NCBI RefSeq assembly: GCF_900116515.1
Contig: NZ_FPBA01000034.1
Location: 1 to 32,432, forward strand
Direction: 5' to 3'
Source: Geodermatophilus amargosae
GTDB lineage: Bacteria > Actinomycetota > Actinomycetes > Mycobacteriales > Geodermatophilaceae
Length of the DNA stretch: 32,432 bases
Shown: positions 22,736-31,854 of the stretch, piece after piece
Layout of the letters: the number at the start of each line of letters is the position of its first letter
How positions within the stretch are numbered: position 1 is the first letter of the stretch
The notes under the pieces: generated by a model
Seen by the model: only the letters and a program-made list of their open reading frames with translations
Database searches by the model: none
What the model was told of the DNA's origin: nothing
Position numbers and translations under genes: made by a program

Positions 22736-23134
22736 TCATCCCTCGCCATCCTCGATGAGGGGCAGCCCCGCCTCGGCCCACCCGGCCTTGCCCTCGACGT
22801 ATCGCGACACATCCCTGTACCCGAGAAGTGCCAGCTGGCGGACGACGACGTCCGCGCCATGGGAGAACCGGTGCGCGGCGTAGACGACGATGGGGGCGTC
22901 CTTCGCGGGCAACAGCGTCGGCGCCAGCTCGACGACTCGGTGCGGTGGGATGTTGACCGCCCCGGGGATGTGCCCGGTGCCGAAGTACGGCGGCCCCAAT
23001 GCCTCGACGACCGTCACACTGGACAGCCGTCCCCGCAGGTCCTCGGTGCTGTAGTCAGCGCCCACGGTCAGAGTCCTCCCCAGGTGGTCGATCGATCCGC
23101 AGTCCACACACCAGGGCTGATGCACCGCTGTCAT
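22736..23134 (-). CDS. Rhodanese-like domain protein lacking the catalytic cysteine
   Basis: 132 residues with a single rhodanese domain: 'VTVVEALGPPYFGTGHIPGA' and 'VNIPPHRV' form the first conserved block (usual 'D.R....GHIPGA.N'), and 'APIVVYAAHRFSHGADVVVR' is the active-site loop. In active sulfurtransferases this loop begins with Cys after 'VVY'; here it is Ala86, and no Cys lies in the loop. 'YRDVSRYVEGKAGWAEAGLP' is the expected 'Y.DV..YEGG..GW..AG.P' close. The N-terminus has its own pair 'CVDC' (9-12). The protein is probably a binding or scaffold domain rather than an enzyme. It is divergent from the BTAD regulator, with about 50 bp between the starts. Confidence 0.9.
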   Translation of the reverse strand: MTAVHQPWCVDCGSIDHLGRTLTVGADYSTEDLRGRLSSVTVVEALGPPYFGTGHIPGAVNIPPHRVVELAPTLLPAKDAPIVVYAAHRFSHGADVVVRQLALLGYRDVSRYVEGKAGWAEAGLPLIEDGEG

Positions 23135-23185
23135 CCCGCTGACGGAGGACCCCTAATCGGCGGCCCGGCACCGTAGGCTCCCCCG

Positions 23186-26173
23186 GTGCAACTGCGCCTC
23201 CTGGGGCCGTTGGAGCTCCGGGTCGACGGGCAGGCCGTTCCGCTGCGCAGCGGCCTGCCGCGCAAGCTCCTGGTGACCCTGGCGCTCCATCTCGGAGAGC
23301 GGGTCAGCGCCGACACCCTGATCGAGGCGCTCTGGGGGCAGCGGTCCGGTCTCGACAAACTCAACGCCTTGCAGGTCCTCGTGTCCCATCTGCGCAAGGC
23401 GCTGTCCCTCACGAACGGGGCGGCCGGTATCGAGACCGTCGAGGGCGGTTACCGCCTCCGGGCGGCCCGCGACGACATCGACGCCTACCGCCTGGAGGCC
23501 ACCGTCGGCGCCGTTCGACACCTCGCTGACCCGCAGGAGCGCCTCGAGCGCCTGGACAGCGCGCTGGAGGCCTGGCGAGGAGCGCCGATTCCGGAGGTGG
23601 CCAACGAGGAGTTCGCCGCAGCGCACGTGCAGCGGCTGCACGAGTTGCACCTGGCGGCGATGGAGCTGCGGATCGACGCGCTGCTCGCGTTGGGGCGTCA
23701 CGGGGAGACCGTGGCGGAACTCCAGCACCTGGTGGGGATGCATCCCCTCCGGGAGCGCTTCTACGCCCAGCTGATGACCGCCTTGTACCGATCGGGTCGG
23801 CAGGCGGAGGCGCTCAGCGTCTACGACCGGGCCCGGACAGTGCTGGTCGAGGAGCTCGGCCTGGATCCCGGCCCCGACCTGAAAGCCGTCGAGCAGGCCG
23901 TGTTGACCCAGGCTCCGGACCTGGAGAGCCCGGTGCCCAGCAATCCGCCGCTCGCATCACGGGTGGACCCCCGGCCGGACGTCATCAGCCGACCACTCGC
24001 GACCGCGCTCCCTGGCCCGCTGGAGCCGCTCATCGGACGAGAAGGAGAAGTGGCCCGCCTGGCCGAGCTGATGGTCGGTCATCGGCTGATGACCCTCATC
24101 GGACCGGGCGGCGCCGGGAAGACACGCCTGGCCGCCGAGCTCGCCCTCAACTGCCCTCGGCCGGTCTGGTGGATCGACCTGTCCCCCGTGTCCAGCCCCG
24201 AAGCGGTGCTCGCGGCACTGACGGCAGGCTGCGGCTCCCCAACCCCAGCCGAAGATGCATCGGCACTCATCGCGCACCTTCGCGACCAGGACGTCGTCCT
24301 CGTCCTGGACACCTGCGAACGGGTGCGCGGCATCCTTCGCCCGTTCGTGGAGTCCATCCTCCGGGCCTGCCCCCGCGTGTCGGTGTTGGCCACCAGCCGG
24401 CGGCCGTTGGGCGCCGCAACGGAGATGGCCTGGCCGGTCCCTCCGCTGTCCCTCCCCGACCCGCAGGCCACCACCCTCAGCAGCATCGCCGAGTCGGCCG
24501 CGGTGCAGCTGTTCACCGCACGGGCGGCGCACCGTCGGCCAGACTTCGCACTCACCGACGACAACTGCGCCGACGTCGCCCGGATCTGCCTGCTGCTCGA
24601 CGGACTCCCCCTGGCCATCGAGCTCGCCGCCGCCCACGCGGGATTCCTCGATCCGTCGACGATGGTGCGGGTCCTCGACGACCGGCTGCGCCTGCTCGTC
24701 GACGAGACCCGGGACAACCGCCAGCACACCCTGCGCGCGACGATCGCCTGGAGCTACGAACTGTTGTCCAGCGACGAGGCCGCCTTCTTCGATCGCCTGT
24801 CGGTGTTCGCCGGCCCCTTCGCGCTGGAGGCGGCGGCCGCGGTGGCCGGTGATGGGCTGCCTCCCGACGGCCTCGAGCTGCTCCTAGGCCTGGCGCAGCA
24901 ATCCCTGGTCGCGACCGACGGCACCGACCGCTTCCGCCTGCTCGACACGATCCGGGCCTACGCGGGTGAGCGGCTGGCCCGCAACGAGGAGGACGTGGCG
25001 GCGGCCCGCCGCCGCCACGCCGCCTGGTACGCCGAACTCCTCGGAGGCGGCACCTCGCCTCAGGGGCGGCTGCAGGTTGAGGGGTGGCGCGGACAGCTCC
25101 GGGACGCCGTCGCCGACCTCCGGTCGGCCCTGGACTGGTGCTTCACGTTCGGCGAGGAGGAGCTCGGCGCCCGGTTGCTCGCGTCGTTATGGTGGCTGTG
25201 GCCCCGGGAGGGAGTGCTGGACGAGGCAGCTCAGTGGTTTCCCCGGGCGAAGGAACTGGTCCCGCACGGCTCGGCGTTGCAGGCGGATCTGCTCTCCAGC
25301 TCCGGCACCTACGCCGTCTCCCGCGGTGACCTCGCGGCAGCCGTGGTCGACTGCGGAGCCGCCGCCGAGCTGTACGAGAAGGCGGGCAACAAGCGGTCCC
25401 TGGCCCAGGTCCTGATCGGCCTCGGCATCGCGCAGTGGGGCCGAGGCGAGTACACCTCAGCCGCCCGCGCCCATGACCGTGCGGTGGACCTCTTCGCGCA
25501 ACTGGAGGACTCCTGGGGCGTCGGACTGTGCCAGGTGCTGCGCGCCCGCACGGCCATCGACGCGCACGAGGACGCCGGCCTCGAGCGCCTCGCCACAGCG
25601 GAGGCAGCGGCTCGACGCAGCGGGGACCGGCACGTCCTCGCCGCCGCCCTCGTGCAGAGAGCGCGGGCCGAGGTGGACGAAGGACGGTACGTCGACGCGG
25701 CCCAGCACGCCGAGGAGGCACTGCGCCTGAACGAGATGCACGGCCACCACGAGGGAGCCGTCGGATCGCTGCACGCCCTCGGACTGGCACAGCTCGGTCA
25801 GGGCCGCCTGCCTGCGGCCGCGCACACCCTGGCCCGGGCGCTGCGCTCCGCCAACGCCCTACACCACGCGGGCGCCACAACTGAGAGCCTGGACTGCCTG
25901 GCCATCCTGGCCGCGCGGGAGGACCGCTGGTACGACGCCGCGTTGACCCTGGCCGCCGGGCACGAGCTCCGCAGCCGCACAGGCATCCGCCGCTCGGCCC
26001 TGATGAGCCGCTTGATCCGACAGGTCGAGGCCGACGCCGCGGACCGGCTCGAGCCTGCGGCGCTCGCCGGCGCCCGGGAACAGGGCGCCTTCGTCGACGT
26101 CCTGCAGTTGGCGCCTTGCGCGCCAGCGGCCGAGTCGACCACGGACGTCGCGGCTGACGGCGGCGTCCCATGA
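23186..26173 (+). CDS. AfsR/BTAD-type transcriptional regulator with NB-ARC ATPase and TPR domains
   Basis: 995 residues. Domains in order: OmpR-type winged helix (about 1-90, 'LRLLGPLELRVDGQAVPLRS' and 'VSHLRKAL'), BTAD (about 95-245, ending 'RARTVLVEELGLDPGPDLK'), an AAA/NB-ARC ATPase from about 275 ('LIGREGEVARLAELM', Walker A 'GPGGAGKT' near 306, Walker B 'VVLVLDTCE' near 370, 'LDGLPLAIELAAAH' near 470), then a helical TPR-like region to the end. This is the architecture of large SARP/AfsR activators, which often control secondary metabolism. GTG 23186 directly precedes the winged-helix homology. No biosynthetic cluster is visible here; the divergent rhodanese and the ABC operon are the nearest possible targets. 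The frame is undamaged over 3 kb. Confidence 0.95.
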   Translation: MQLRLLGPLELRVDGQAVPLRSGLPRKLLVTLALHLGERVSADTLIEALWGQRSGLDKLNALQVLVSHLRKALSLTNGAAGIETVEGGYRLRAARDDIDAYRLEATVGAVRHLADPQERLERLDSALEAWRGAPIPEVANEEFAAAHVQRLHELHLAAMELRIDALLALGRHGETVAELQHLVGMHPLRERFYAQLMTALYRSGRQAEALSVYDRARTVLVEELGLDPGPDLKAVEQAVLTQAPDLESPVPSNPPLASRVDPRPDVISRPLATALPGPLEPLIGREGEVARLAELMVGHRLMTLIGPGGAGKTRLAAELALNCPRPVWWIDLSPVSSPEAVLAALTAGCGSPTPAEDASALIAHLRDQDVVLVLDTCERVRGILRPFVESILRACPRVSVLATSRRPLGAATEMAWPVPPLSLPDPQATTLSSIAESAAVQLFTARAAHRRPDFALTDDNCADVARICLLLDGLPLAIELAAAHAGFLDPSTMVRVLDDRLRLLVDETRDNRQHTLRATIAWSYELLSSDEAAFFDRLSVFAGPFALEAAAAVAGDGLPPDGLELLLGLAQQSLVATDGTDRFRLLDTIRAYAGERLARNEEDVAAARRRHAAWYAELLGGGTSPQGRLQVEGWRGQLRDAVADLRSALDWCFTFGEEELGARLLASLWWLWPREGVLDEAAQWFPRAKELVPHGSALQADLLSSSGTYAVSRGDLAAAVVDCGAAAELYEKAGNKRSLAQVLIGLGIAQWGRGEYTSAARAHDRAVDLFAQLEDSWGVGLCQVLRARTAIDAHEDAGLERLATAEAAARRSGDRHVLAAALVQRARAEVDEGRYVDAAQHAEEALRLNEMHGHHEGAVGSLHALGLAQLGQGRLPAAAHTLARALRSANALHHAGATTESLDCLAILAAREDRWYDAALTLAAGHELRSRTGIRRSALMSRLIRQVEADAADRLEPAALAGAREQGAFVDVLQLAPCAPAAESTTDVAADGGVP

Positions 26174-26288
26174 GTCCCGAAGGACGCCGCGCGCCGGACC
26201 ACCGGCCACCGCAGGACCTGAACGGTTGGGCCGCCAGTACGATCTCCCTGCGGTGAACCGGCGGAACCCGCATGTGCCGTAGCCTCGG

Positions 26289-27215
26289 TCATGCCGCGGC
26301 TGAACTGCGGTGGTCCGGTGCCGTTGCGGACGCCGGGCCGGTGATCCAGGTTCTGGCGGCCGCCCTCTCCGCTTCGCGCCCCATGGGGCGCGACATGTGG
26401 GCGCCGAGCCGCCGGCCGACGGCGACGAGCACGGTCAGCAGGACTGTTGCCGCGAGTGCCTGCCACTCCCAGGAGCCGCCCTCGACCACGTCGAGGCGCT
26501 GGATGGCATTCCATGACGCGTGCTGCACCCCGATGGCCAGGATGCTGCCGCCGGTGTCGAGGAGGTGCATGCCCACCAGATAGCGGTACACCGGCGCGGC
26601 GACGAAGAGCAGGCCCAAGCTGACGGCGATGTCCGACCACGCCCGGTCGCCGGCGAACTCGAGTGGCACGTGGATCCCGGCGAAGATCACCGCGGTCAGC
26701 AGCGAGGACCCCACCAGGCCGTGGCGCGCCATCAGCCGTGACTGGACAAAACCGCCCCACGTGGTCTCCTCCCACAGGTTCAACGTGAGGGCGCCGAAGA
26801 TCAGCGTGTTGAAGAGGTACCAGCCAAGCTCGACGACCCAGCCGCCTTCGGGACTGACGAGCGTCCCCGAGACGGCGGCGAGCAGCACCGTGAGCGCCGG
26901 CAGCCCGAAGAGGATCACCAGCCAGCGACCGATGCCGAAGCGCCAAAGGAACGCCCGTGACAGCAGCCGCCGGACGGCACCGGGCCCGTCTGCGACACGG
27001 GTCACGAACAGCGCCGAACCCAGCAGGGGGATGAAGACCAGGAAGAGGAGGAAGGGACCGGCAGGAATGCCGGAGAACACCGGTACCGCCAGCGCCGGCC
27101 AACCCACGCCGAAGGCAAGCAGCAAGAACGCCGGTATCCCGCCTCGCCGCAGGAGGCGTCCTCGCCGTCGCTGGCCGCGCGAGCCGGCTGACCGGGTGGG
27201 TGCCGCGTGGATCAT
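26289..27215 (-). CDS. CPBP-family intramembrane metalloprotease
   Basis: 308 residues with about eight hydrophobic helices. The three CPBP (Abi) motifs are present: 'WEETTWGGFVQSRL' with Glu149 and Glu150, 'FAGIHVPL' with His182, and 'QHASWN' with His232 and Asn236. These form the metal site of Rce1-like proteases, which cut prenylated or other membrane-linked peptides or have immunity roles for bacteriocins. The usual Arg after the EE motif (EE..WRG) is replaced by Gly, a small departure. ATG 27215 has GAGGAG six bases upstream. A perfect 10-bp hairpin lies just upstream of the ribosome site. It is convergent with the BTAD gene. Confidence 0.9.
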   Translation of the reverse strand: MIHAAPTRSAGSRGQRRRGRLLRRGGIPAFLLLAFGVGWPALAVPVFSGIPAGPFLLFLVFIPLLGSALFVTRVADGPGAVRRLLSRAFLWRFGIGRWLVILFGLPALTVLLAAVSGTLVSPEGGWVVELGWYLFNTLIFGALTLNLWEETTWGGFVQSRLMARHGLVGSSLLTAVIFAGIHVPLEFAGDRAWSDIAVSLGLLFVAAPVYRYLVGMHLLDTGGSILAIGVQHASWNAIQRLDVVEGGSWEWQALAATVLLTVLVAVGRRLGAHMSRPMGREAERAAARTWITGPASATAPDHRSSAAA

Positions 27216-27231
27216 GACCACTCCTCGTGTG

Positions 27232-27255
27232 ACGGCCGCGGATCTCCGCGGCCGT
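27232..27255. promoter_or_regulatory. Perfect 10-bp hairpin in the leader of the CPBP gene
   Basis: ACGGCCGCGG (27232-27241), loop ATCT, CCGCGGCCGT (27246-27255). It starts about 5 bases before the GAGGAG ribosome site of the CPBP gene on the minus strand, so it would lie in the 5' leader of the mRNA. No T-run follows on either side. It may affect translation or be a chance GC palindrome. Confidence 0.45.
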
Positions 27256-27562
27256 TCGGAAACGTCTCGGGACTGTGTGGATCGGCGCTCCGCGGGCCGG
27301 GACGCGGGCTGGTGAGGCCAGATCCCGCCATCGGTGCGCCTGGGCGGGACCCTGCACGCCCCGCTTTCACGGCGTTGACGAGCCGCCGACAGCCCCAGGC
27401 GCTACATGAGGCGGTGCGCTGGGCGCGTGTAGCCGCCTCGACCCCAGCGCTCTGGCGGACGTCAGCGGCTGGACAGCCGCGCGCAAGCGGCCCGGTCGAG
27501 CATCGGCGCCAGGAACGGCCGGCGACCAATCGCCGGCCGATTACCCGAGGGAGTGAGCAACC
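27256..27562. other. Gene-free stretch
   Basis: No gene or RNA was recognised. It should hold the promoter of the small gene at 27563. Confidence 0.4.
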
Positions 27563-27811
27563 ATGGCGCTCAGTGAAAGGACCCGGCGGGAGCTGCTCGA
27601 GGTGGCGCGCCGTGAGCAGGGCCCGGTCGAGGTGGCCTTGTTCTGGGATCCGGACCTCGCCAGCGCAACCGTGGTCGTCTGGAACTGGAGCTCCGGCGCG
27701 TGCCTGCGCCTGCAGGCCGACCCGGAGGAGGCCAAGTACGCCTACACACACCCGTACGCCTACGCCGCCACCCGAGGGGTTCCCGCGCGGGACGTCCTTC
27801 TCGCCGCCTGA
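27563..27811 (+). CDS. Small conserved-looking hypothetical protein
   Basis: 82 residues from ATG 27563, with GAGGGAG about nine bases upstream. A charged N-terminal helix 'ERTRRELLEVARREQGPVEV' is followed by strands 'VALFWDPDLASATVVVWNWS' and 'GACLRLQADPEEAKYAYTHP'. The coding-like codon use and good ribosome site support a real gene. I do not recognise the family; the fold looks like alpha plus beta and soluble. It stands alone. Confidence 0.65.
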   Translation: MALSERTRRELLEVARREQGPVEVALFWDPDLASATVVVWNWSSGACLRLQADPEEAKYAYTHPYAYAATRGVPARDVLLAA

Positions 27812-28329
27812 GAACGTTGCCGGGTCGCAGGGCACTTTCGTCCACCGGATCGTGCTCTTCGGCGACGGGCGGACGCCGCTGCAGACCCGCAGCGGGAGCT
27901 GAGCTCCCTCGTCCGTCCGCGCCCGCTCCTGACCGACGGCGCGGGCGGGGCCGAGTCAGCCGGGGCACCACTCGGGTCCCGCAGCCGACGCGTCGAGGGC
28001 AGCCAGGCCGACGGCGACCGGGCACGCAGCGCCTCCTACAACAGTGCCGTGTGCTCGGCGCTGGCGGCACAGTTCCACCGCGAGCGGTCCTGTTCCTCCA
28101 GGAGTGGCACTCGGCCATCCGCCTCCCGCTGCCACCGTCGTGACGCCGAGGTGACGGGGTCGGGCGGACGCTGGCTGGTGAGGCGAGGTTGCGTGGTGCT
28201 CACCGGCGGCCGTGGCCCGGGACCCGCGCCTGGCGAGTCAGACGAACCTGCGGTCCCGAAGACCGCGATCGACGGCGCCGGGCAGGAGGTAGGTGCGGGC
28301 TACTCGGGCGCCTGGGTCAAGGTGGAGCG
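27812..28329. other. Gene-free stretch before the dead integrase
   Basis: No supported gene, tRNA or repeat was seen. Some frames are open only because of high GC. Confidence 0.4.
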
Positions 28330-29358
28330 CAACCGGGACAGGCAGCCGGACATTGAGGTCCCCCAGCGCCTTGCGCGCCCGGGCCACCTAGGCGGTGGAG
28401 CGGCGGGAGAACCGTTCGGGGTGCCGGTGGGTGCCGTCGAGCTCACTCAGCAGGACCGCCGTGTCACGCACGAGCCCGGGTGCCACCTCTTCGCGAGCCG
28501 CCCGGTAGGCACGGAGCGCGGCCGCGGTGCCGGCGTCCAGGTCGACGACCCTCGACCGGCCGGTATTGGGCGGACCCTCGACCAGCTCCTCGCCGGCGCC
28601 CTTCTCCTTCACCACCCCGACGCTGCGGCGCACCGCGATCCGCGCGGCGTCCAGGTCGACGTCCCGCCAGCGCAGCGCCTGCGCCTCCCCGCGGCGCAGG
28701 CCGGTCGCGGCGAGCAGCCGCCGGCCCATGGCCAGATCGGGGTCCTGGCCAGCGGGCCAGCGGAGAACCGGGCGAGCTCGAGCGCGGTCCAGGCCTGCAT
28801 CTCGGGAGGACGGGCCTCGGCCGGAATCGGTGGCGTGGACCGGTCGGTCGGGTTGACCGCGAGCCGTCCCTGCCTGACCGCGTCACCGAGGGCCGACCGC
28901 AGGATGGTGAACACCTAGCGCACCGTCCGGGCTGAGAGACGGCCTGTGCCGTCGGCCCGGCCGGTCGCCTCCAACGTGCGCATCCAGGTGCCGACCATCG
29001 GACCGGTGAGGCGTGCGACCCGGTGGCCTCCGAGGTGGAGGTCGATGTGCAACCGGATGTTCTACAGATAGGACGCGCGCGTCGACGGACTCAGTCGTTG
29101 CGTCTGCATCCACTCGGCGAGATAGGCGTCCAGGCGCGGCTTGGACGGCTCGACCCACTCCCCCAGCTCGGCCTTGCGGAGCTCGGCACGCAGGGCGACC
29201 GCGGCCTCCCGTCTGCTCACGAATCCACGCGTGAGGACGACCCGCGTCGACCCGTCCTCACGCTGCACCGCGTAGTTGATCAGGAAGCGCGGGCCGGCCC
29301 TCGTCCGGTGTTCACTGATCCCGCCGTCGCCCTTGTCGCGTCGCCGCTTGTTGGCCAC
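28330..29358 (-). pseudogene. Tyrosine-type phage integrase, multiply broken
   Basis: ATG 29358 opens 'MANKRRRDKGDGGISEH', and an arm-binding domain follows ('FLINYAVQREDGSTRVVLTR', 'GEWVEPSKPRLDAYLAEWMQ'), stopping at a TAG at 29062. Integrase sequence continues past it ('VARLTGPMVGTWMRTLEATG'), meets a second TAG near 28916 ('VFTILRSALGDAVRQGRLAV' follows), shifts frame near 28735, then carries 'LLAATGLRRGEAQALRWRDV' with the first catalytic Arg. 'PERFSRR' and, after a TAG at about 28388, 'VARARKALGD' follow. The HxxR, His and Tyr boxes are absent. It is clearly dead. The last recognisable part fades near 28330. Confidence 0.8.
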
Positions 29359-29830
29359 CCACCGACCTCCCCGTCAACGCCGCGGTCGAGGGACCCGCTT
29401 CGTCGCCGCGGATGCCCCCTGTGACGGCGTACCGGCGCTGACGCCGCTCGGCCGCCGGCCCCGGCGACCTGTGGATGCACGTCAGCCTGTGGAGGACCCG
29501 ACCAGGGAGGACCCGGACCCAGCGCCAGTTCTGCAGCCTGACGTCCGTCCTCCAGTTCCTCTCCGGTGGATCTCCGGAGGCGTCGCACGACTCATCGGTG
29601 CTTGCGGTGGACCGCGAGGGCGCCGGCCGTGACGCATCCTCCGGCTCGGCTGCGCCGGTGACCCGGTGACGGTCGGAGAACGCGAGCGGCCGGTCGGCCA
29701 GGACCGCCGCCCGGGGAGCGCCGGCTCTAGGGTGCCGACGCGGGAGCGAACTCCCGCGCGGCCGAACGGCGCTGCGGCTGCACGCCAACGACGTCGTGCC
29801 GCACCCCTCGACCCCAGGGAGCTGGTTCCG
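29359..29830. promoter_or_regulatory. Gene-free region upstream of the NarL-type regulator
   Basis: No gene is supported. A stem-loop CGCGGGAG-CGAA-CTCCCGCG at 29739-29758 lies about 70 bases before the regulator start and could belong to its leader. Confidence 0.4.
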
Positions 29831-30538
29831 GTGCCGGCAGAGACGGCCGTCGTACGGGTCCTCGTGCTCGACGAGCAGGAGGTGGTCCGCCGCGGCGTGA
29901 TCCAGGTTCTCGCCGGCGACGCGGGCATCGCGGTCGTCGCCGAGGCGGCCTCGGTCGACCAGGCGCTGGTCCGCGGCCGGGCCGTGCGCCCGGACGTGGC
30001 CGTGATGGGCATGCGCCTGCCCGACGGCACCGGGGCCGAGGCCTGCACCCGGCTGCGCGCGGACGTGCCCGCGGTGCGCTGCCTGGTGCTCAGCCAGTAC
30101 GCCGACCCGGGGACGGTGGCAGCAGCCGTGCGGGCGGGGGTGTCGGGCTACCTGGTCAAGCACGTGCGCGGCCCGGCGCTGCGGGCGGCCGTGCGCCGGG
30201 TGGCTGCGGGCGGCACCATGTTCGCGCCCGAGGTCAGCGCGGTGCTCGACACCGCAGACGGCGCCGGGCGGCCGGATCCGCTGGCCGGCCTCACCGAACG
30301 GGAGCGTGCCGTGCTGCAGCTGATCGGGGACGGGCTCACCAACCGCCAGATCGGCGACCGGCTCGGCCTGGCGGAGAAGACAGTGAAGAACTACGTCAGC
30401 AATCTGCTGCCCAAACTGGGCCTGCAACGCCGCACCCAGGTCGCCGTCCTCGTCACGAAATTGCGCGACCGCCGGGCTGACGGTATCCCGCCGTCCACCG
30501 ACGACATGACTCCCTCCCGCACCCCGCCAAGCGGATAG
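29831..30538 (+). CDS. NarL/LuxR-type response regulator with degenerate receiver
   Basis: 235 residues. The receiver domain (about 8-122) keeps Asp14-Glu15 in 'VLVLDEQEVVRRGV', Ser87 in 'LVLSQYAD' and Lys109 in 'GYLVKHV', but the phospho-acceptor position in 'PDVAVMGMRLPDG' is Gly60 instead of Asp. A LuxR-type helix-turn-helix follows (about 150-212, 'LTERERAVLQLIGDGLTNRQ', 'EKTVKNYVSNLLPKLGLQRR'). GTG 29831 has AGGGAG nine bases upstream and directly precedes the receiver. It probably acts without classical phosphorylation. No histidine kinase gene is in the window, in keeping with an orphan regulator. DNA-binding residues look intact. Confidence 0.92.
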   Translation: MPAETAVVRVLVLDEQEVVRRGVIQVLAGDAGIAVVAEAASVDQALVRGRAVRPDVAVMGMRLPDGTGAEACTRLRADVPAVRCLVLSQYADPGTVAAAVRAGVSGYLVKHVRGPALRAAVRRVAAGGTMFAPEVSAVLDTADGAGRPDPLAGLTERERAVLQLIGDGLTNRQIGDRLGLAEKTVKNYVSNLLPKLGLQRRTQVAVLVTKLRDRRADGIPPSTDDMTPSRTPPSG

Positions 30539-30699
30539 CGCCCGACCGGCCCGCCCGGCACCTGCCGCGTCCCGACCGCGTGTCGTCGAACGAGCCGCTC
30601 AGGGACATCGACAGCGGGCACGGCAAGCATGATCCTGCGAGTTGATTTTGAGGGTATCGACGGCGATTGGTCAGTAACGAACATGCAGCTCATCGGCCA

Positions 30700-30973
30700 A
30701 CCACATGCTCTGCGCGGGCTCCTTCTACGAGGTGCCTGACGAACAGCGGCCCTGGTGGGCCCATCACCTGCGCGACCTCCACGATGAGACCCAGGACCGC
30801 CCGGTGGTACTGCACGACGCGGAATCGACCGGACCGGGCGAGCGGTCCGGTCGAGCGGTCCGACGAGCGGTGCGAAGAAGTCCGCGACCACCGGCGTGCA
30901 CGAGGACGACCGGTTCCCCGACGCCCTCGACCGTGTACTCGAGATCGACTCCGCCCACGTCGGCCAGCTCCAT
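30700..30973 (-). pseudogene. Alpha/beta hydrolase N-terminal part, frameshifted
   Basis: ATG 30973 opens 'MELADVGGVDLEYTVEGVGE' and 'PVVLVHAG', the standard first strands and oxyanion turn of alpha/beta hydrolases. One base is missing after 'HAG'; the next frame gives 'VVADFFAPLVGPLDRTARPV'. A second shift follows in a stretch of imperfect 13-bp tandem repeats (GGACCGCTCG twice), and 'FRVVQYHRAV' continues, corresponding to the usual 'YRVVRYHR.G'. The nucleophile elbow and the rest are absent, and the frame ends near 30700. Confidence 0.65.
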
Positions 30974-31236
30974 GGCACACGGTAAGGCTGAGAGCGGGAG
31001 CGAAGGCTCGACTGAGCACCCGAATCGTTCAACGCCCCTGAAAAGTCATGAGGAATCGACGGCCGAGCTGCCGGTAGCAGATGCGGCGCAGGTGAGCTGT
31101 GTGGATGGGGACGGAAGCCTCTGGACGTCGTCTGCGGTGACGAGCACGGTGCTGTCGGAGGCGCGGGGCCGGACGGACCACGGGCCGCGTACGGCTCATG
31201 CGCAGCGCCTCGAGAGGCCAAGGAGAGAGAGCCACG
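30974..31236. other. Gene-free gap before the cupin gene
   Basis: Nothing recognisable; the cupin promoter should lie here. Confidence 0.35.
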
Positions 31237-31611
31237 ATGCCCAGGGCAGCGAAAGCAACAGCCGGCCAGACCATCGAGGCTGAGGGCTACGAGGGCCATC
31301 TCGAGGAGTTCCACGGCGGCTACACCGTGGTCTTCGAGAAGTACACCGCAGACGCGGATCTCGCGCCGCTCATGAAGGGGCTTCCCGACGACCGGTGCCA
31401 GTCTCCCCACTGGGGCTTTGTCCTCAGCGGGAAGGTGACGTACACGTCAGCGAACGGCGAGGAGACCTTCGAGGCCGGTGACGCCTACTACGTTGCGCCG
31501 GGCCACACGCCGGTGCTCTACGCCGGCAGCGAGCTGGTCGAGTTCAGCCCCACGGACGACCTGCAACGGACGCTCGACGTGGTGACCAAGAACATGGAGG
31601 CCGCTGGCTGA
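31237..31611 (+). CDS. Cupin-domain protein
   Basis: 124 residues. The single cupin barrel has the first motif region 'QSPHWGFVLSGKVTYTSANG' (usual 'H.H......G....') and the second 'FEAGDAYYVAPGHTPVLYAG' (usual 'G....P...H'). Only some of the metal ligands match: one His in 'PHWG', Glu/Thr around 'GEETF', and one His in 'PGHTP', so metal binding may be weak. ATG 31237 has AGGAGAG seven bases upstream. The length is normal for small cupins. A 7-bp hairpin follows the stop. The role is unknown. Confidence 0.9.
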   Translation: MPRAAKATAGQTIEAEGYEGHLEEFHGGYTVVFEKYTADADLAPLMKGLPDDRCQSPHWGFVLSGKVTYTSANGEETFEAGDAYYVAPGHTPVLYAGSELVEFSPTDDLQRTLDVVTKNMEAAG

Positions 31612-31616
31612 GTAGC

Positions 31617-31637
31617 CGTCCGGGCCCGTGCCGGACG
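31617..31637 (+). terminator. Hairpin after the cupin gene
   Basis: CGTCCGG (31617-31623) and CCGGACG (31631-31637) form a 7-bp stem around GCCCGTG, five bases after the cupin stop. There is no T-run; the position suggests a terminator. Confidence 0.45.
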
Positions 31638-31854
31638 CTGTCCTGCTGCAGGGCACCGAGCTTTCACCCGGGCCGTGGCGACCTGCCGGTGCAGCGATGC
31701 TCGTCGACGGCCGCCGCCAATTGCTCAATCAGTTGGAGCTACCCGTCCGAGACGACACGCGGTCTCTCGAGCTCTTGGCAGGCCGGCTCGCCAGCCTTCA
31801 TTCGCGCACTGTTGCTGGTTGGTCCCTCAGAAGGTTTCCCCTAGTAGTGCTTCG
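31638..31854. other. Gap between cupin gene and right-hand IS
   Basis: A plus frame (31628-31858) is open but has no family-like sequence or ribosome site. 'CCCTAGTAGTGCTTCGTTAGG' at 31839-31859 borders the transposase stop and may be part of the IS end. Confidence 0.35.

Noticed and set aside
25798..27357. Open minus-strand frame of 519 codons
   Set aside because: Spans the end of the BTAD gene and the CPBP gene in the wrong frame; no recognisable domain.
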